This document shows positions 1 through 8,115 of a stretch of 64,000 nucleotides of DNA, one piece after another (positions within the stretch are counted from its first letter, which is position 1; every line of letters begins with the position of its first letter). The stretch covers positions 42,902 through 106,901 of the forward strand of contig CANQWR010000004.1 of NCBI GenBank assembly GCA_947627625.1. The letters run 5' to 3'. Position numbers and translations under genes: made by a program. The notes under the pieces were generated by a model. It ran no database searches, was not told the origin of the DNA, and saw only the letters and a list, made by a program, of their open reading frames with translations. The stretch is from an uncultured Ruminococcus sp. GTDB lineage: Bacteria; Bacillota; Clostridia; Oscillospirales; Ruminococcaceae.

Positions 1-1679
1 AGTTCTCTGTAGAGTTTTCTTGCGTCAAGAACCTCCTGATTTTCTGTGTCCGCAAAACCTATAGCCTCTGAAATTATCTCTTCGGGGATCTCTCTTTTTC
101 TGAGTTCAGCCCTTGCGAGAAATTCGGCGTTACCGCCGAGCATTATGTCGGTACCACGTCCTGCCATGTTGGTAGCTATCGTGACGGCACCGAATTTTCC
201 CGCCTGTGCGACAATTTCAGCCTCTTTTGCGTGGTGTTTTGCGTTCAGGACCTCGTGCTTTACGCCTTTTCTCTTGAGCATTGCGGAGAGAAGTTCCGAC
301 TTTTCAATTGAAACAGTACCGACAAGTATCGGCTGACCTTTCTGGTTGCACTCTATAATTTTCTCTATAATTGCGTTGTACTTGCCCTTTTCGGTGCTGT
401 AGACTTGGTCGTTGTGGTCAATTCTGATTACAGGCTTGTTTGTGGGGACAGCTATAACGTCCAGTTTGTAAATTTCCTTAAACTCGTCCTCTTCGGTCAT
501 GGCAGTACCCGTCATACCCGAGAGTTTTTTGTAAAGTCTGAAGAAATTCTGGAAAGTTATAGTCGCAAGAGTTTTGGACTCACTCTTGATTTTTACGCCC
601 TCTTTTGCTTCGATAGCCTGATGAAGACCGTCATTGAAACGTCTGCCGAGCATGAGACGACCCGTGAACTCGTCCACAATAATTATTTCGCCGTCTTTTA
701 CAACGTAGTCTATATTGTTTTTCATTACGCCGTTTGCCTTTATAGCCTGATTTATGTGGTGCAGGAGGGTCATATTTTCGGGGTCCATAAGGTTGTCCAC
801 CCTGAAAGCCTGTTCGGCTTTTTTTACACCAAGCTGTGTGATAGTGGCAGTTTTAGCCTTTTCGTCAATGATGTAGTCGGCATTTTCGTTTATGTCGTCC
901 TGGTCCTCTTTATCGTCCACCTCAACGACCGTCACAGATGTGAGAGTTTTTGCAAATCTGTCGGCTATGGTGTAGAGGTCTGTGGACTTGTCGCCCTGAC
1001 CCGATATAATGAGAGGAGTCCTTGCTTCGTCAATGAGAATGGAGTCCACCTCGTCGACAATGGCAAAATTCGGCTCTCTCTGAACCCTGTCCTCCTTGCG
1101 TGTGACCATGTTGTCACGGAGGTAGTCAAAACCAAGTTCGTTGTTTGTGGCGTAGGTGACATCACAGGCGTAAGCCTCACGTCTCTGAGTGTTGTTCAGA
1201 CCGTGGAGAATACAGCCGACTGTCAGACCAAGCCACCTGAGAACTTTTCCCATTTCCTCCGCCTGAGTTTTAGCGAGATAGTCGTTTACGGTCACGACGT
1301 GTACACCCTTTCCCTGAAGGGCGTTCAGGTAGGAGGCGACACACGCAACGAGAGTTTTACCCTCACCGGTTTTCATTTCTGCAATACGTCCCTGATGGAG
1401 GACTATTGCACCAATTATCTGTACAGGATACGGCTTTTTTTCAAGGACACGCCATGCACCCTCCCTTACAGTTGCAAGTGCTTCGGGCAGAATATCGTCA
1501 AGAGTTTCGCCCGACTGCAATCTGTCCTTGAACTCCTGTGTCTTTGCTTTAAGTTCCGAATCTTTAAGTTTTGAATACTCCTCCTCAAGTTCGAGAACCT
1601 TGTTTTTGATAGGTTCTATGCGTTTCAGTTCTCTGTTTGAGTAAGCATTTGCACCGAAAATACTTTTGAATAAACCCAT
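1..1679 (-). CDS. secA: Protein translocase ATPase SecA (partial, C-terminus beyond the window)
   Basis: SecA is the motor ATPase that drives unfolded preproteins through SecYEG at the cytoplasmic membrane. About 559 N-terminal residues are present; the family is usually 840-940 residues, so the end lies beyond base 1. The start ATG (1679-1677) gives [10 protein letters not shown], a typical SecA beginning. Residues 105-109 are the Walker A GEGKT after a conserved [10 protein letters not shown] stretch. The helicase signatures [16 protein letters not shown] and [13 protein letters not shown] are both readable. A minus-strand TTGACA-17-TAAAAT promoter lies about 45 bp upstream. The long plus-strand reading frame inside it (405-1574) is only its antisense shadow. 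Identification is certain; completeness cannot be judged. Confidence 0.97.
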   Translation of the reverse strand, partial: MGLFKSIFGANAYSNRELKRIEPIKNKVLELEEEYSKLKDSELKAKTQEFKDRLQSGETLDDILPEALATVREGAWRVLEKKPYPVQIIGAIVLHQGRIAEMKTGEGKTLVACVASYLNALQGKGVHVVTVNDYLAKTQAEEMGKVLRWLGLTVGCILHGLNNTQRREAYACDVTYATNNELGFDYLRDNMVTRKEDRVQREPNFAIVDEVDSILIDEARTPLIISGQGDKSTDLYTIADRFAKTLTSVTVVEVDDKEDQDDINENADYIIDEKAKTATITQLGVKKAEQAFRVDNLMDPENMTLLHHINQAIKANGVMKNNIDYVVKDGEIIIVDEFTGRLMLGRRFNDGLHQAIEAKEGVKIKSESKTLATITFQNFFRLYKKLSGMTGTAMTEEDEFKEIYKLDVIAVPTNKPVIRIDHNDQVYSTEKGKYNAIIEKIIECNQKGQPILVGTVSIEKSELLSAMLKRKGVKHEVLNAKHHAKEAEIVAQAGKFGAVTIATNMAGRGTDIMLGGNAEFLARAELRKREIPEEIISEAIGFADTENQEVLDARKLYRE

Positions 1680-1723
1680 TGTCAGTTTACCGCCTTTGTT
1701 TAAGATTTAATACACATAATAAC

Positions 1724-1752
1724 ATTTTACAACAATGAGACAATTTTGTCAA
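1724..1752 (-). promoter_or_regulatory. Promoter of secA
   Basis: On the minus strand a -35 TTGACA (1752-1747) and a -10 TAAAAT (1729-1724) are separated by exactly 17 bp, 45 bp upstream of the secA start codon. This fits the vegetative sigma-70/sigma-A consensus. No operator-like symmetry is obvious around it. Confidence 0.75.
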
Positions 1753-1805
1753 TAGGTTCGTGAAAGTATTTTTACACTTGGACTTCCATTATAGTTTTGT
1801 TTCCG

Positions 1806-1884
1806 TTGGGGACTACGCCCCCAAACCCCCGTCGGGGGGAAGAATCCCCCCGAACTCCCCATGATAATTCTACTGTTTCAATTT
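1806..1884 (+). repeat. G/C-hairpin repeat, partial copy (hairpins B and C)
   Basis: The 443 bp between secA and the dnaD-like gene hold a partial plus-oriented copy of the dispersed repeat. Hairpin A and the left border are missing. Hairpin B (TTGGGGA...CCCCCAA) has lost some pairs, hairpin C (TCGGGGGG-AAGAAT-CCCCCCGA) is intact, and the right border CATGAT followed by ATTCTACTGTTTCAATTT is well kept. A decayed stretch, with AATTAGGGGAG near 1930, follows to about 1975 and may be a second eroded copy. The copy lies upstream of both divergent genes, beyond the secA promoter. Confidence 0.85.
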
Positions 1885-2059
1885 CGGTGGGTCAAGGGGA
1901 GTACGCCCTCATGATAAAACGGGAAAAATAATTAGGGGAGAGAGTTCCCCCATATCAAACCCACGGTCCGAAAAAATAGATTATTTATGATGTTTTGCCA
2001 CTTTTGGGAATGCCTAATTTGTGCATTTATACATAAATATTTTTACATAAGTCACCCCG

Positions 2060-2088
2060 TTGACAATCCGACAGACATATGATATAAT
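2060..2088 (+). promoter_or_regulatory. Consensus promoter of the dnaD-like/dnaI operon
   Basis: TTGACA (2060-2065), 17 bp, TATAAT (2083-2088): a perfect vegetative promoter. Transcription should begin near 2095. The first in-frame TTG of the downstream reading frame is the -35 box itself, so it cannot be a translated start; this sets the gene start at 2123. Confidence 0.9.
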
Positions 2089-2122
2089 TATAGAACACAA
2101 ATTTTTGAAAGGGGGTCTTGTC

Positions 2123-3196
2123 TTGGATTTGAGAGTGAACACGGGAGTATGGGGAAATATGTTCGGCATACCCTGTATTGTCGCCGACAATTTTCTCAAA
2201 CTTGCCGATGGCGGACACATAAAAGTACTTCTATATATTCTCAGAAATTCGGGAAGAAATATTTCCACTGAGGAAATCTCACTTCATACGGGGGTGGCTC
2301 CCGAAAATGTGGAGGAAGCCGTAAATTTCTGGCAGCAGGCAAACGTCCTCTTGACGCAGCAGACAGAGAGCAGTATACGTCTTACACCCGTTCAGAGCGT
2401 TGAACAGCCTGTCAATACGGCGGCGAAGAGTACCAAAAAGAGTACGAGAAAGAGTACAAAAAAGACTGTCAAAAAACAGCCTGTCAGCCCCGCTGTGAAG
2501 AGTACAGCGGAGAGTGAGGATTACGACGACACACAGGTGTCGAAACCGACTCCGTTTGAACACAGGTTAAATTCCGCTTCCGATGTCGCAAATGTTGTGA
2601 AATCGTCGTCCGACCTAAGTGAGCTTATGAGCATTTCGGAGTCAATACTGGGCGTGCTGAACTTTTCAATGCAGAGGGTGTTGCTGTATATATTCGAGAC
2701 ACTTTGCCTGAAAAAAGAGGTCATAATAACACTTGTATCGTACTGTGCGTCAATAAACAGGACGGATGCACAGTACATCGAACAGACGGCACGGGACTGG
2801 TACGACAACGGCATAAACACCCGTGAACTCGCCGAGCAGAGAATTGCCGTGATGAATGTGTCCAACAATTTTTACACGGAACTTAAAAATTCGTTCAAAC
2901 TGAACAGGGAACTCACACGCAACGAGAAAAAATATGCGGACCAGTGGCGTGAAAAGGACTACGGCATGGGTCTGATAATGTACGCATATGAGCTTACCGT
3001 TGAACGCATTCAGCTTCCGAGGTTCAGCTATATGAACGCAATTCTCCTAAGATGGGAGTCGGAGGGCTGTACGACTGTCGAACAGGCTCAGGAAATATCG
3101 GAAATCTACAGAAACAACAAAAAGTATTCCGCTACGGAAACCAAAAAAGGTGAATTTGACATGGACGAGTACAAGGCTTTCATGAAGGGAATATGA
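2123..3196 (+). CDS. DnaD/DnaB-domain primosomal protein
   Basis: A 357-residue protein related to DnaD, which helps load the replicative helicase in Firmicutes. The start is TTG 2123, 7 bp after AAAGGGGG (2108-2115); earlier in-frame codons lie in or before the promoter. Residues 1-80 resemble the DnaD N-terminal winged-helix domain (a run like IVADNFLKLADGGHIKVLLY, then a helix-turn-helix). A Lys/Ser/Thr linker with KSTKKSTRKST follows near residue 110. The C-terminal part (about 250-310) is DnaB_2-like, with the YMNAILLRW motif typical of the YxxxIxxxW signature. The next gene is the helicase loader DnaI, which supports a replication-initiation role. The exact subfamily (DnaD or DnaB) is not certain. 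Confidence 0.88.
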   Translation: MDLRVNTGVWGNMFGIPCIVADNFLKLADGGHIKVLLYILRNSGRNISTEEISLHTGVAPENVEEAVNFWQQANVLLTQQTESSIRLTPVQSVEQPVNTAAKSTKKSTRKSTKKTVKKQPVSPAVKSTAESEDYDDTQVSKPTPFEHRLNSASDVANVVKSSSDLSELMSISESILGVLNFSMQRVLLYIFETLCLKKEVIITLVSYCASINRTDAQYIEQTARDWYDNGINTRELAEQRIAVMNVSNNFYTELKNSFKLNRELTRNEKKYADQWREKDYGMGLIMYAYELTVERIQLPRFSYMNAILLRWESEGCTTVEQAQEISEIYRNNKKYSATETKKGEFDMDEYKAFMKGI

Positions 3197-3243
3197 TTTT
3201 CTTGTTTTTAATATTCGGAGTAAGTAACGGGAAGTGATTTTTT

Positions 3244-4218
3244 TTGGACAGTGAAATTCTTGACAGGGCAATGGCAGTCGTATCAAAAAGACGTGCAAAG
3301 GCGTATGAGGAGTATGACAGGAGGCTCAGCGAGGTAAACCACAAAATCCCACAGATAAGGGAGATAAATACACAGATTTTCAACACGGGCAGAGAGCTTA
3401 TAAAAATAATAATGGACAAGAATCTCACTGAAGTTCAGAGGAGAAACGCAATTGATGACACCGAGAGGAGAAACAAGGGTGCCCAGAATTACTCCCGCAC
3501 CCTCCTCTTGAAGAACGGCTATCCTGCGGACTATCTTGACATACACTACACCTGTGAGAAGTGTTCCGACACGGGCTACAGCGGCAACGTACTATGTGAG
3601 TGTGTGAAAAATCTGTACGGAAAAATTTCCGCTGAGAGACTAAATAAAAGTGCTCGGCTTGAACTCTCATCGTTTGAGACGTTCAGGCTGAGCTACTACA
3701 GCGGTGACGACTATGTCCAGATGAATAAAATACTGGAGTTTACCCGCAACTATGCCTTTGGGTTTTCGACTTTTTCGAAGAGTGTGCTTATGCTTGGGGA
3801 CACGGGTCTCGGAAAGACACATCTCTCCCTTGCGATAGCAAATGAAGTCCTGCAAAAGGGTTTCAGTGTTGTCTACGACTCTGTTATAAATATACTCTCC
3901 GACATATCAAAGGAAAACTTCGGCAGGGGTTCAAATTCAAATATGGGGGATGCTGTTGTAAATTCGGACCTCTTGATAGTAGACGACCTCGGCACGGAGT
4001 CGAATACGCCTTTTAACAATTCGACTATATACAACATAATAAATACCAGACTAAATAAATCCCTGCCGACCATAATAAACACAAATCTGAACTATGCAGG
4101 GATAAAAGAGAGGTACGACAGCAGAATATCTTCACGTCTGAGCACCTACACAAGCCTGACGTTCAAGGGAAAGGACATCCGCATACAGAAGATGAACAAC
4201 TCCCCCGACGTTTTATGA
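3244..4218 (+). CDS. dnaI: DnaI/DnaC-type helicase loader ATPase
   Basis: A 324-residue AAA+ ATPase that would load the DnaB-type helicase at origins. Four cysteines (104, 107, 118, 120; CEKC and CEC) make the zinc-binding element of DnaI. Walker A is GDTGLGKTH (185-193) and Walker B LLIVDDLG (243-250), with the arginine-containing C-terminal part typical of the IstB/DnaC family. The TTG start at 3244 follows GGAAGTGA by about 7 bp. It lies 47 bp after the DnaD-like gene on the same strand, a common Firmicute arrangement. An IstB transposition helper is unlikely because no transposase is near and the N-terminal DnaI region is present. Confidence 0.93.
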   Translation: MDSEILDRAMAVVSKRRAKAYEEYDRRLSEVNHKIPQIREINTQIFNTGRELIKIIMDKNLTEVQRRNAIDDTERRNKGAQNYSRTLLLKNGYPADYLDIHYTCEKCSDTGYSGNVLCECVKNLYGKISAERLNKSARLELSSFETFRLSYYSGDDYVQMNKILEFTRNYAFGFSTFSKSVLMLGDTGLGKTHLSLAIANEVLQKGFSVVYDSVINILSDISKENFGRGSNSNMGDAVVNSDLLIVDDLGTESNTPFNNSTIYNIINTRLNKSLPTIINTNLNYAGIKERYDSRISSRLSTYTSLTFKGKDIRIQKMNNSPDVL

Positions 4219-4238
4219 TTTTATAATTATTTATAATG

Positions 4239-4913
4239 TCATTTTTTCCTGACTATAATGCCGTCTCCCTTGTATATGCTGTCTGCGGGAACTATCCCAC
4301 GGACGGAGCTTGTCGGGTACACACTTGAATTTCTGCCTATGATAGTCCCGGGGTTAAGGACGCTGTTACAGCCTATTTCCACGAAATCGCCGAGCATTGC
4401 ACCGATTTTTTTCATTCCCGACTGTATCTGTTCTTCACCCGTTTTTACGGCTATATTTGTTTTGTCGGACTTGACATTTGAGGTGATAGAGCCTGCACCC
4501 ATGTGGGACTTATAGCCGAGAATGCTGTCGCCGACATAGTTATAGTGCGGAGTCTGTACGCCGTCAAAAATTATGACGTTCTTAAGCTCAGCGGAGTTTC
4601 CTATTACACAGCCCTCACCGATAAGGGCACACTCCCTTATAAAGGCACAGTGGCGGACTTCCGTATTTGCACCGATTATACAGGGCGAACCTATATAGGC
4701 GGACGGGAATACTTTTGCGGTCTTGTGAATCCAGACATTTTCGGACGGGTTTTCGTACTCTTCGGGACTTAAAGTCTTTCCCAGAGAGATTATGAACTCC
4801 CTGATACCGCCGAGAGCCTCCCACGGGTAGACAAAATTTTTGAGGTAGTCACCTGCGAGGGAGTGGGAGAGGTCAAAGAGTTCGGGAATGGTTATATTTT
4901 TTATAATATCCAT
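4239..4913 (-). CDS. Left-handed beta-helix (hexapeptide repeat) transferase, GlmU C-terminal-like
   Basis: A 224-residue protein made largely of [LIV]GxxxX hexapeptide repeats (about residues 60-215), with VFPSAYIGSPCIIGANTEV and later IGCNSVLNPGTIIGR. It resembles the acetyltransferase half of GlmU without the uridylyltransferase domain, and standalone copies are common in Clostridia. A role in acylation or nucleotide-sugar chemistry is inferred from fold only. The ATG start is preceded by AAGGAG (rc of 4919-4924). It converges on dnaI with a 20 bp gap and is divergent from the lipoprotein gene at 5019. Confidence 0.8.
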   Translation of the reverse strand: MDIIKNITIPELFDLSHSLAGDYLKNFVYPWEALGGIREFIISLGKTLSPEEYENPSENVWIHKTAKVFPSAYIGSPCIIGANTEVRHCAFIRECALIGEGCVIGNSAELKNVIIFDGVQTPHYNYVGDSILGYKSHMGAGSITSNVKSDKTNIAVKTGEEQIQSGMKKIGAMLGDFVEIGCNSVLNPGTIIGRNSSVYPTSSVRGIVPADSIYKGDGIIVRKK

Positions 4914-4950
4914 ATTATTCTCCTTGTGATTTATTTTTGATACTATATAT

Positions 4951-4979
4951 ATGATACAGCTTTTTTGGCGTTAAGTCAA
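4951..4979 (-). promoter_or_regulatory. Promoter of the beta-helix transferase gene
   Basis: Minus-strand TTGACT (4979-4974), 17 bp, TATCAT (4956-4951), 38 bp before the start codon. It faces away from the lipoprotein gene, for which no clear separate promoter is visible. Confidence 0.65.
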
Positions 4980-5018
4980 GAGGAAAAATCAAAAAAAGAG
5001 CGAGAGGAAGTGTTTTAC

Positions 5019-5525
5019 TTGAAAAAATTTTTTATTGCCTTTGTGACGGTGCTTTTTGCGGTGGGTTGCGGGGATTTAGGTCAGAGCAGTCGGGAGAGTT
5101 ATACTGAAATTCAGACGGAGACTGAAATTGAGACCGAACAGGGAACAGAGTCTGAAACGGAAATTCAACCCGAGACCGAGCAGGAGACCGAGACAGAAGC
5201 AGTTCCCGAACATGAAACCGACACCACAACGGCAGACGGCTATGTCGAGTACCACTTCAGGAGCAGGAAACTCCTTGAACAGCACTTTTCAAAGCACGGT
5301 GACGAGTTTTCGGGGGATTTTGACTATCAGACCGCCGATGACTACGAACAGGGGGCGAGTGACGTTATAAACGACACCGACGCACTTTTCAAGACCGAAT
5401 CCGAGGACGGAGACGGGGTTTACTATATAGAGTCCACGAATGAGTTTGTCATACTCTCCACAGACGGCTTTATCAGGACTTATTTCAGACCAGATGACGG
5501 TATAGACTATTTCAACAGACAGTAG
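5019..5525 (+). CDS. Lipoprotein with a probable BECR-fold (barnase/EndoU-like) nuclease domain
   Basis: A 168-residue lipoprotein. The TTG start at 5019 follows GAGAGGAAG (5002-5010); an upstream in-frame start would put 18 charged residues before the signal peptide. The lipobox FAVGC puts the lipidated Cys at residue 17. Residues 24-75 are an almost pure Thr/Glu linker (ETETEIETE type). The last 90 residues carry HFSKHGDEF, a middle YEQGASDVIN, and the end DGFIRTYFRPDDGIDYFNRQ. This order (His-containing FxKHG, then a Thr-Tyr-Phe-x-Pro end) matches, as I recall it, the phage/CdiA-tip Barnase-EndoU-ColicinE5/D-RelE nuclease families. The nuclease assignment is an inference. No partner immunity gene is visible beside it. 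Confidence 0.6.
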   Translation: MKKFFIAFVTVLFAVGCGDLGQSSRESYTEIQTETEIETEQGTESETEIQPETEQETETEAVPEHETDTTTADGYVEYHFRSRKLLEQHFSKHGDEFSGDFDYQTADDYEQGASDVINDTDALFKTESEDGDGVYYIESTNEFVILSTDGFIRTYFRPDDGIDYFNRQ

Positions 5526-5545
5526 GACGTTTGTTTTTGTTATAA

Positions 5546-5812
5546 CGATAAGGGGGAGTTGCCCTCGCAACCCGTTGGGGGGCTTTGCCCGCAAACCCCC
5601 AAAAAATAATTTTATTAAAATTATATTTTTTTTGGAAATTTCTTTGATTTGTAGGCTGTTGGGGGGCTACGCCCCCCAAGCCCCCCTTAAACGATAGGAG
5701 GCAGGGGGCTTTGCCCCCTGAACCCCCATTGGGGGCTCTGCCCCCAACCCCCCCGTCGGGGGGAAGCATCCCCCCGAACCACCCATGATGGACTTAGTCA
5801 AGTTTTACTGTT
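5546..5812 (+). repeat. G/C-hairpin repeat cluster with A/T-rich insert
   Basis: The 428 bp between the lipoprotein and murT contain only repeats. A degraded copy begins at AACGATAAGGGGG (5546). It is followed by the A/T-rich module (5601-5660), then a hairpin of GGGGGGC/GCCCCCC at about 5660-5678, and then a complete canonical copy: left border AACGATAGGAGGC at about 5690, hairpins CAGGGGGC-TTT-GCCCCCTG, TTGGGGGC-TCT-GCCCCCAA and TCGGGGGG-AAGCAT-CCCCCCGA, and right border CATGAT near 5785. It lies after the lipoprotein stop and before the murT leader. Confidence 0.9.
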
Positions 5813-5827
5813 ACCTGAATAGTGGGA

Positions 5828-5912
5828 AAACTAAAAATATCTAATCACGGGTTTCCAAAGGGGGTTTCCCCCTTTGGCGGGGGGAGTGGGGGGCAGAGCC
5901 CCCCACAAGGCA
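5828..5912 (+). repeat. Second repeat class (D module) upstream of murT
   Basis: Starts with AACTAAAAATATCTAATC, then CACGGGTTTCCAAAGGGG and two hairpins (CCAAAGGGGG...CCCCCTTTGG and GGGGGGC...GCCCCCC). The same border appears once more, inverted, at 63785-63872, so this is a second module class joined to the G/C family. It lies in the murT leader, ending about 20 bp before the ribosome binding site, and could affect murT-gatD expression. In-frame codons through it are not translated N-terminus: the Gly/Pro-rich peptide they encode is repeat-derived. Confidence 0.8.
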
Positions 5913-5953
5913 CCCCCACAAAGCAGTACAAAAAGGAGGTCTTTAAGACGAAT

Positions 5954-7291
5954 ATGTTTTTTGTTTTAATTGGGAAGATTATAGTCAAAATATTAAAATT
6001 ATTCGGCAGGAATGCGGGAAATCTCCCCGGAATTATTCTCTGGCATCTCACAGGGGAAAAGTGCTGTAAAATATTTGACGTAAAGTGTCCGATAATAGCG
6101 GTGACGGGTACGAACGGCAAGACTTCCGTCACGAACTGCATAGCACAGCTGTTTGCGAAAAGCGGCAAAAAAATAATCATAAACAAGGAGGGCAACAACC
6201 TCGACACGGGTATCTGTTCGCTGTTGCTGAGATATTGCGACCTGAAAGGGCGTGTTAATGCGGACTATCTGATACTTGAGACGGACGAGAGCCATGTGCC
6301 TGTTGTGTATTCGCAGTTGAAACTTGAGATGCTTGTCGTGCTGAATTTTTTCCGTGACCAGCTTGACAGAAACGGTGAGATGGAGACGCTTATTCAGAAG
6401 ATAAATAATTTCTGTAAAACTTTTGACGGAAATCTCCTCCTGAACGGTGACGATCCCAACACCGCACGTCTCGGCAGGGCTAACCCCGACAACAAAAATG
6501 TAAAATATTTTCACGCAAACCGCTATGATTTTGCCACGGACAGCGTTTTTGAGGCTTCGGAGGGCAGATTTTGTCCTTTTTGCGGACAGGCTTTAGAGTA
6601 CGACTATTATCAGTACTCCCACATAGGAAAATTCACCTGCAAAAACTGTGGTTTTGGTGACTATGAGCCGTATATCACCGCTGAAAATATTGATCTTGAA
6701 AAGCACAGTTTCACAGCGGACGGTCACAGATATACTCCAAAACTTAACAGTGTATATAATATTTATAATATGACTGCTGTTGCGGGAGTGTCTAAAATTT
6801 ACAATATTGACCAAAAAATCACGGACAAAGTGATTTCGGGGTATACTGTCAGGAACGGCAGAATGGAAAATTTCATGCTCGGTGACAGAAAAGCCACTCT
6901 GAACCTTGCGAAAAACCCTGTTGGTGCGAATATGACTTTGAGAGTTATGAACGAGATGAAAGGCGAAAAGGAACTTTTGTTTGTTCTGAATGACAACGTT
7001 GCGGACGGTCTTGACGTTTCGTGGATATGGGACATAAATTTCAGTGTCTTTGAGAGGGTGACAAGAGTTGTGACTTCGGGAACAAGGGCTTATGACATAG
7101 CCGTCAGAATAAAGTGTTCGGGTTACGATGCGGACAAAATAGTAGTCAGACCCGACCTTGACAGTGCAGTTGAGGAACTCGCAAAAACTCACGGACGAAA
7201 ATTTGTCATAGCAAATTACACAGCCGTACAGCCGACAAGGAATGCACTGAAAAAATACAGTGAAAAGCACAGGGGTGAGAAGAGTGTCTGA
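5954..7291 (+). CDS. murT: Lipid II isoglutaminyl synthase, Mur-ligase-like subunit MurT
   Basis: MurT pairs with GatD to amidate the D-Glu of lipid II to isoglutamine at the inner face of the membrane. The protein is 445 residues. The ATG at 5954 is chosen because AAGGAGG (5933-5939) precedes it (spacing 14, somewhat long) and upstream codons are repeat sequence. The Mur-ligase P-loop AVTGTNGKTS is near residue 52-61, and a four-cysteine zinc ribbon (CPFCG ... CKNCG, about 206-234) marks MurT against other Mur ligases. The C-terminal DUF1727 part ends the protein. It overlaps gatD by 8 bp, so translation is coupled. Confidence 0.95.
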   Translation: MFFVLIGKIIVKILKLFGRNAGNLPGIILWHLTGEKCCKIFDVKCPIIAVTGTNGKTSVTNCIAQLFAKSGKKIIINKEGNNLDTGICSLLLRYCDLKGRVNADYLILETDESHVPVVYSQLKLEMLVVLNFFRDQLDRNGEMETLIQKINNFCKTFDGNLLLNGDDPNTARLGRANPDNKNVKYFHANRYDFATDSVFEASEGRFCPFCGQALEYDYYQYSHIGKFTCKNCGFGDYEPYITAENIDLEKHSFTADGHRYTPKLNSVYNIYNMTAVAGVSKIYNIDQKITDKVISGYTVRNGRMENFMLGDRKATLNLAKNPVGANMTLRVMNEMKGEKELLFVLNDNVADGLDVSWIWDINFSVFERVTRVVTSGTRAYDIAVRIKCSGYDADKIVVRPDLDSAVEELAKTHGRKFVIANYTAVQPTRNALKKYSEKHRGEKSV

Positions 7292-8024
7292 GATAAAAAT
7301 ATTGCATATGTACGCCGATATGCTTGACCTGTACGGTGACGGCGGTAATATAAAAGTGCTGAAATACAGGTGCAGTATGCGTGGGATAGATTGTCGGACG
7401 GATATTTACTCACTCGGCGATGAAACCCCCGATTTCGGCAGTTATGACGTTATATATATCGGAGGGGGTGCGGACCTCGAACAACAGCACATTTCGTCAG
7501 ACCTTCTTAGACACCGTGACAGTATAAAAAAAGCCTATAAAAGCGGTACTTTTCTGTTGCTTATATGCGGAGGATACCAGTTAATGGGGAAGTACTACCG
7601 TGACGCTGACGGCAATAAAATTCAGGGGCTTTCGCTGTTTGACTACCACACAGTCGCCCCGTCAAGCAGGCGTAAGAGGTGTATAGGAAATATAGTCATA
7701 AGTACAAATATAACGGGTGAATCCGTAAAAGTTGTGGGTTTTGAGAACCACGGCGGACAGACAGAGGGCGTTAAAAAGCCTTTCGGGGAAGTGCTTTGCG
7801 GTAACGGCAATTGTTCGGGCGGAAAACAGGAGGGCTATTTTGAAAAGAACGTCATAGCGACTTATCTGCACGGACCTCTTCTGTCAAAAAACCCCGAAAT
7901 TTCGGACTATATAATATCATACTGTCTCGGCAGGAAGTCGGGGGAAAAAATTTCCCTCTCGCCTCTTGACGACAGACTTGAAAACAAGTGCAGAGACGTA
8001 ATGCTTAAAAGACTTCTGAAATAA
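7284..8024 (+). CDS. gatD: Lipid II isoglutaminyl synthase, glutaminase subunit GatD
   Basis: Class I glutamine amidotransferase that supplies ammonia to MurT. It is 246 residues, with the CobB/CobQ-like fold: MYADMLDLYGDGGN at the N-terminus, nucleophile Cys in LLLICGGYQLMG (about residue 94) and the catalytic His in the HG of ATYLHGPLL (about residue 195). GTG 7284 is taken as the start because AGGGG lies 8 bp upstream and the codon overlaps the murT end; an earlier GTG at 7260 would add eight residues. A strong terminator follows at 8036-8078, closing the two-gene operon. Confidence 0.95.
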   Translation: MSEIKILHMYADMLDLYGDGGNIKVLKYRCSMRGIDCRTDIYSLGDETPDFGSYDVIYIGGGADLEQQHISSDLLRHRDSIKKAYKSGTFLLLICGGYQLMGKYYRDADGNKIQGLSLFDYHTVAPSSRRKRCIGNIVISTNITGESVKVVGFENHGGQTEGVKKPFGEVLCGNGNCSGGKQEGYFEKNVIATYLHGPLLSKNPEISDYIISYCLGRKSGEKISLSPLDDRLENKCRDVMLKRLLK

Positions 8025-8035
8025 TGAAAAAAATT

Positions 8036-8078
8036 TCGGCTGGTGCGGGAATTTTACTCCCCGCACAGCCGATTTTTT
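8036..8078 (+). terminator. Rho-independent terminator after gatD
   Basis: A G/C-rich hairpin (TCGGCT..GTGCGGG paired with CCCGCAC.AGCCGA, 8036-8072) runs straight into TTTTTT (8073-8078). It stands 12 bp after the gatD stop and is oriented for the plus strand. Confidence 0.9.
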
Positions 8079-8115
8079 ATTGAAATTTATTAAGTTTATT
8101 AAGTTTACTTAAAAC

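Noticed and set aside
405..1574. 389-codon open frame on the plus strand
   Set aside because: It is the antisense shadow of secA; its product has no recognisable motif and no ribosome binding site.
1806..1884. CRISPR array
   Set aside because: The repeats are dispersed, of unequal spacing and found on both strands; no regular spacer array or cas gene is present.
3244..4218. IstB-type transposition helper
   Set aside because: The zinc-binding N-terminal part and the neighbouring DnaD-like gene identify DnaI; no istA lies near.
5512..5769. Gly/Pro-rich frames in the repeats (also 14601-14957, 37168-37797, 58210-59079, 61348-61584)
   Set aside because: The G/C repeat translates to peptides like GAEPPMGVQGAKPP in one frame at every copy. 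The stems are constrained as DNA or RNA and the frames have no starts with ribosome binding sites.
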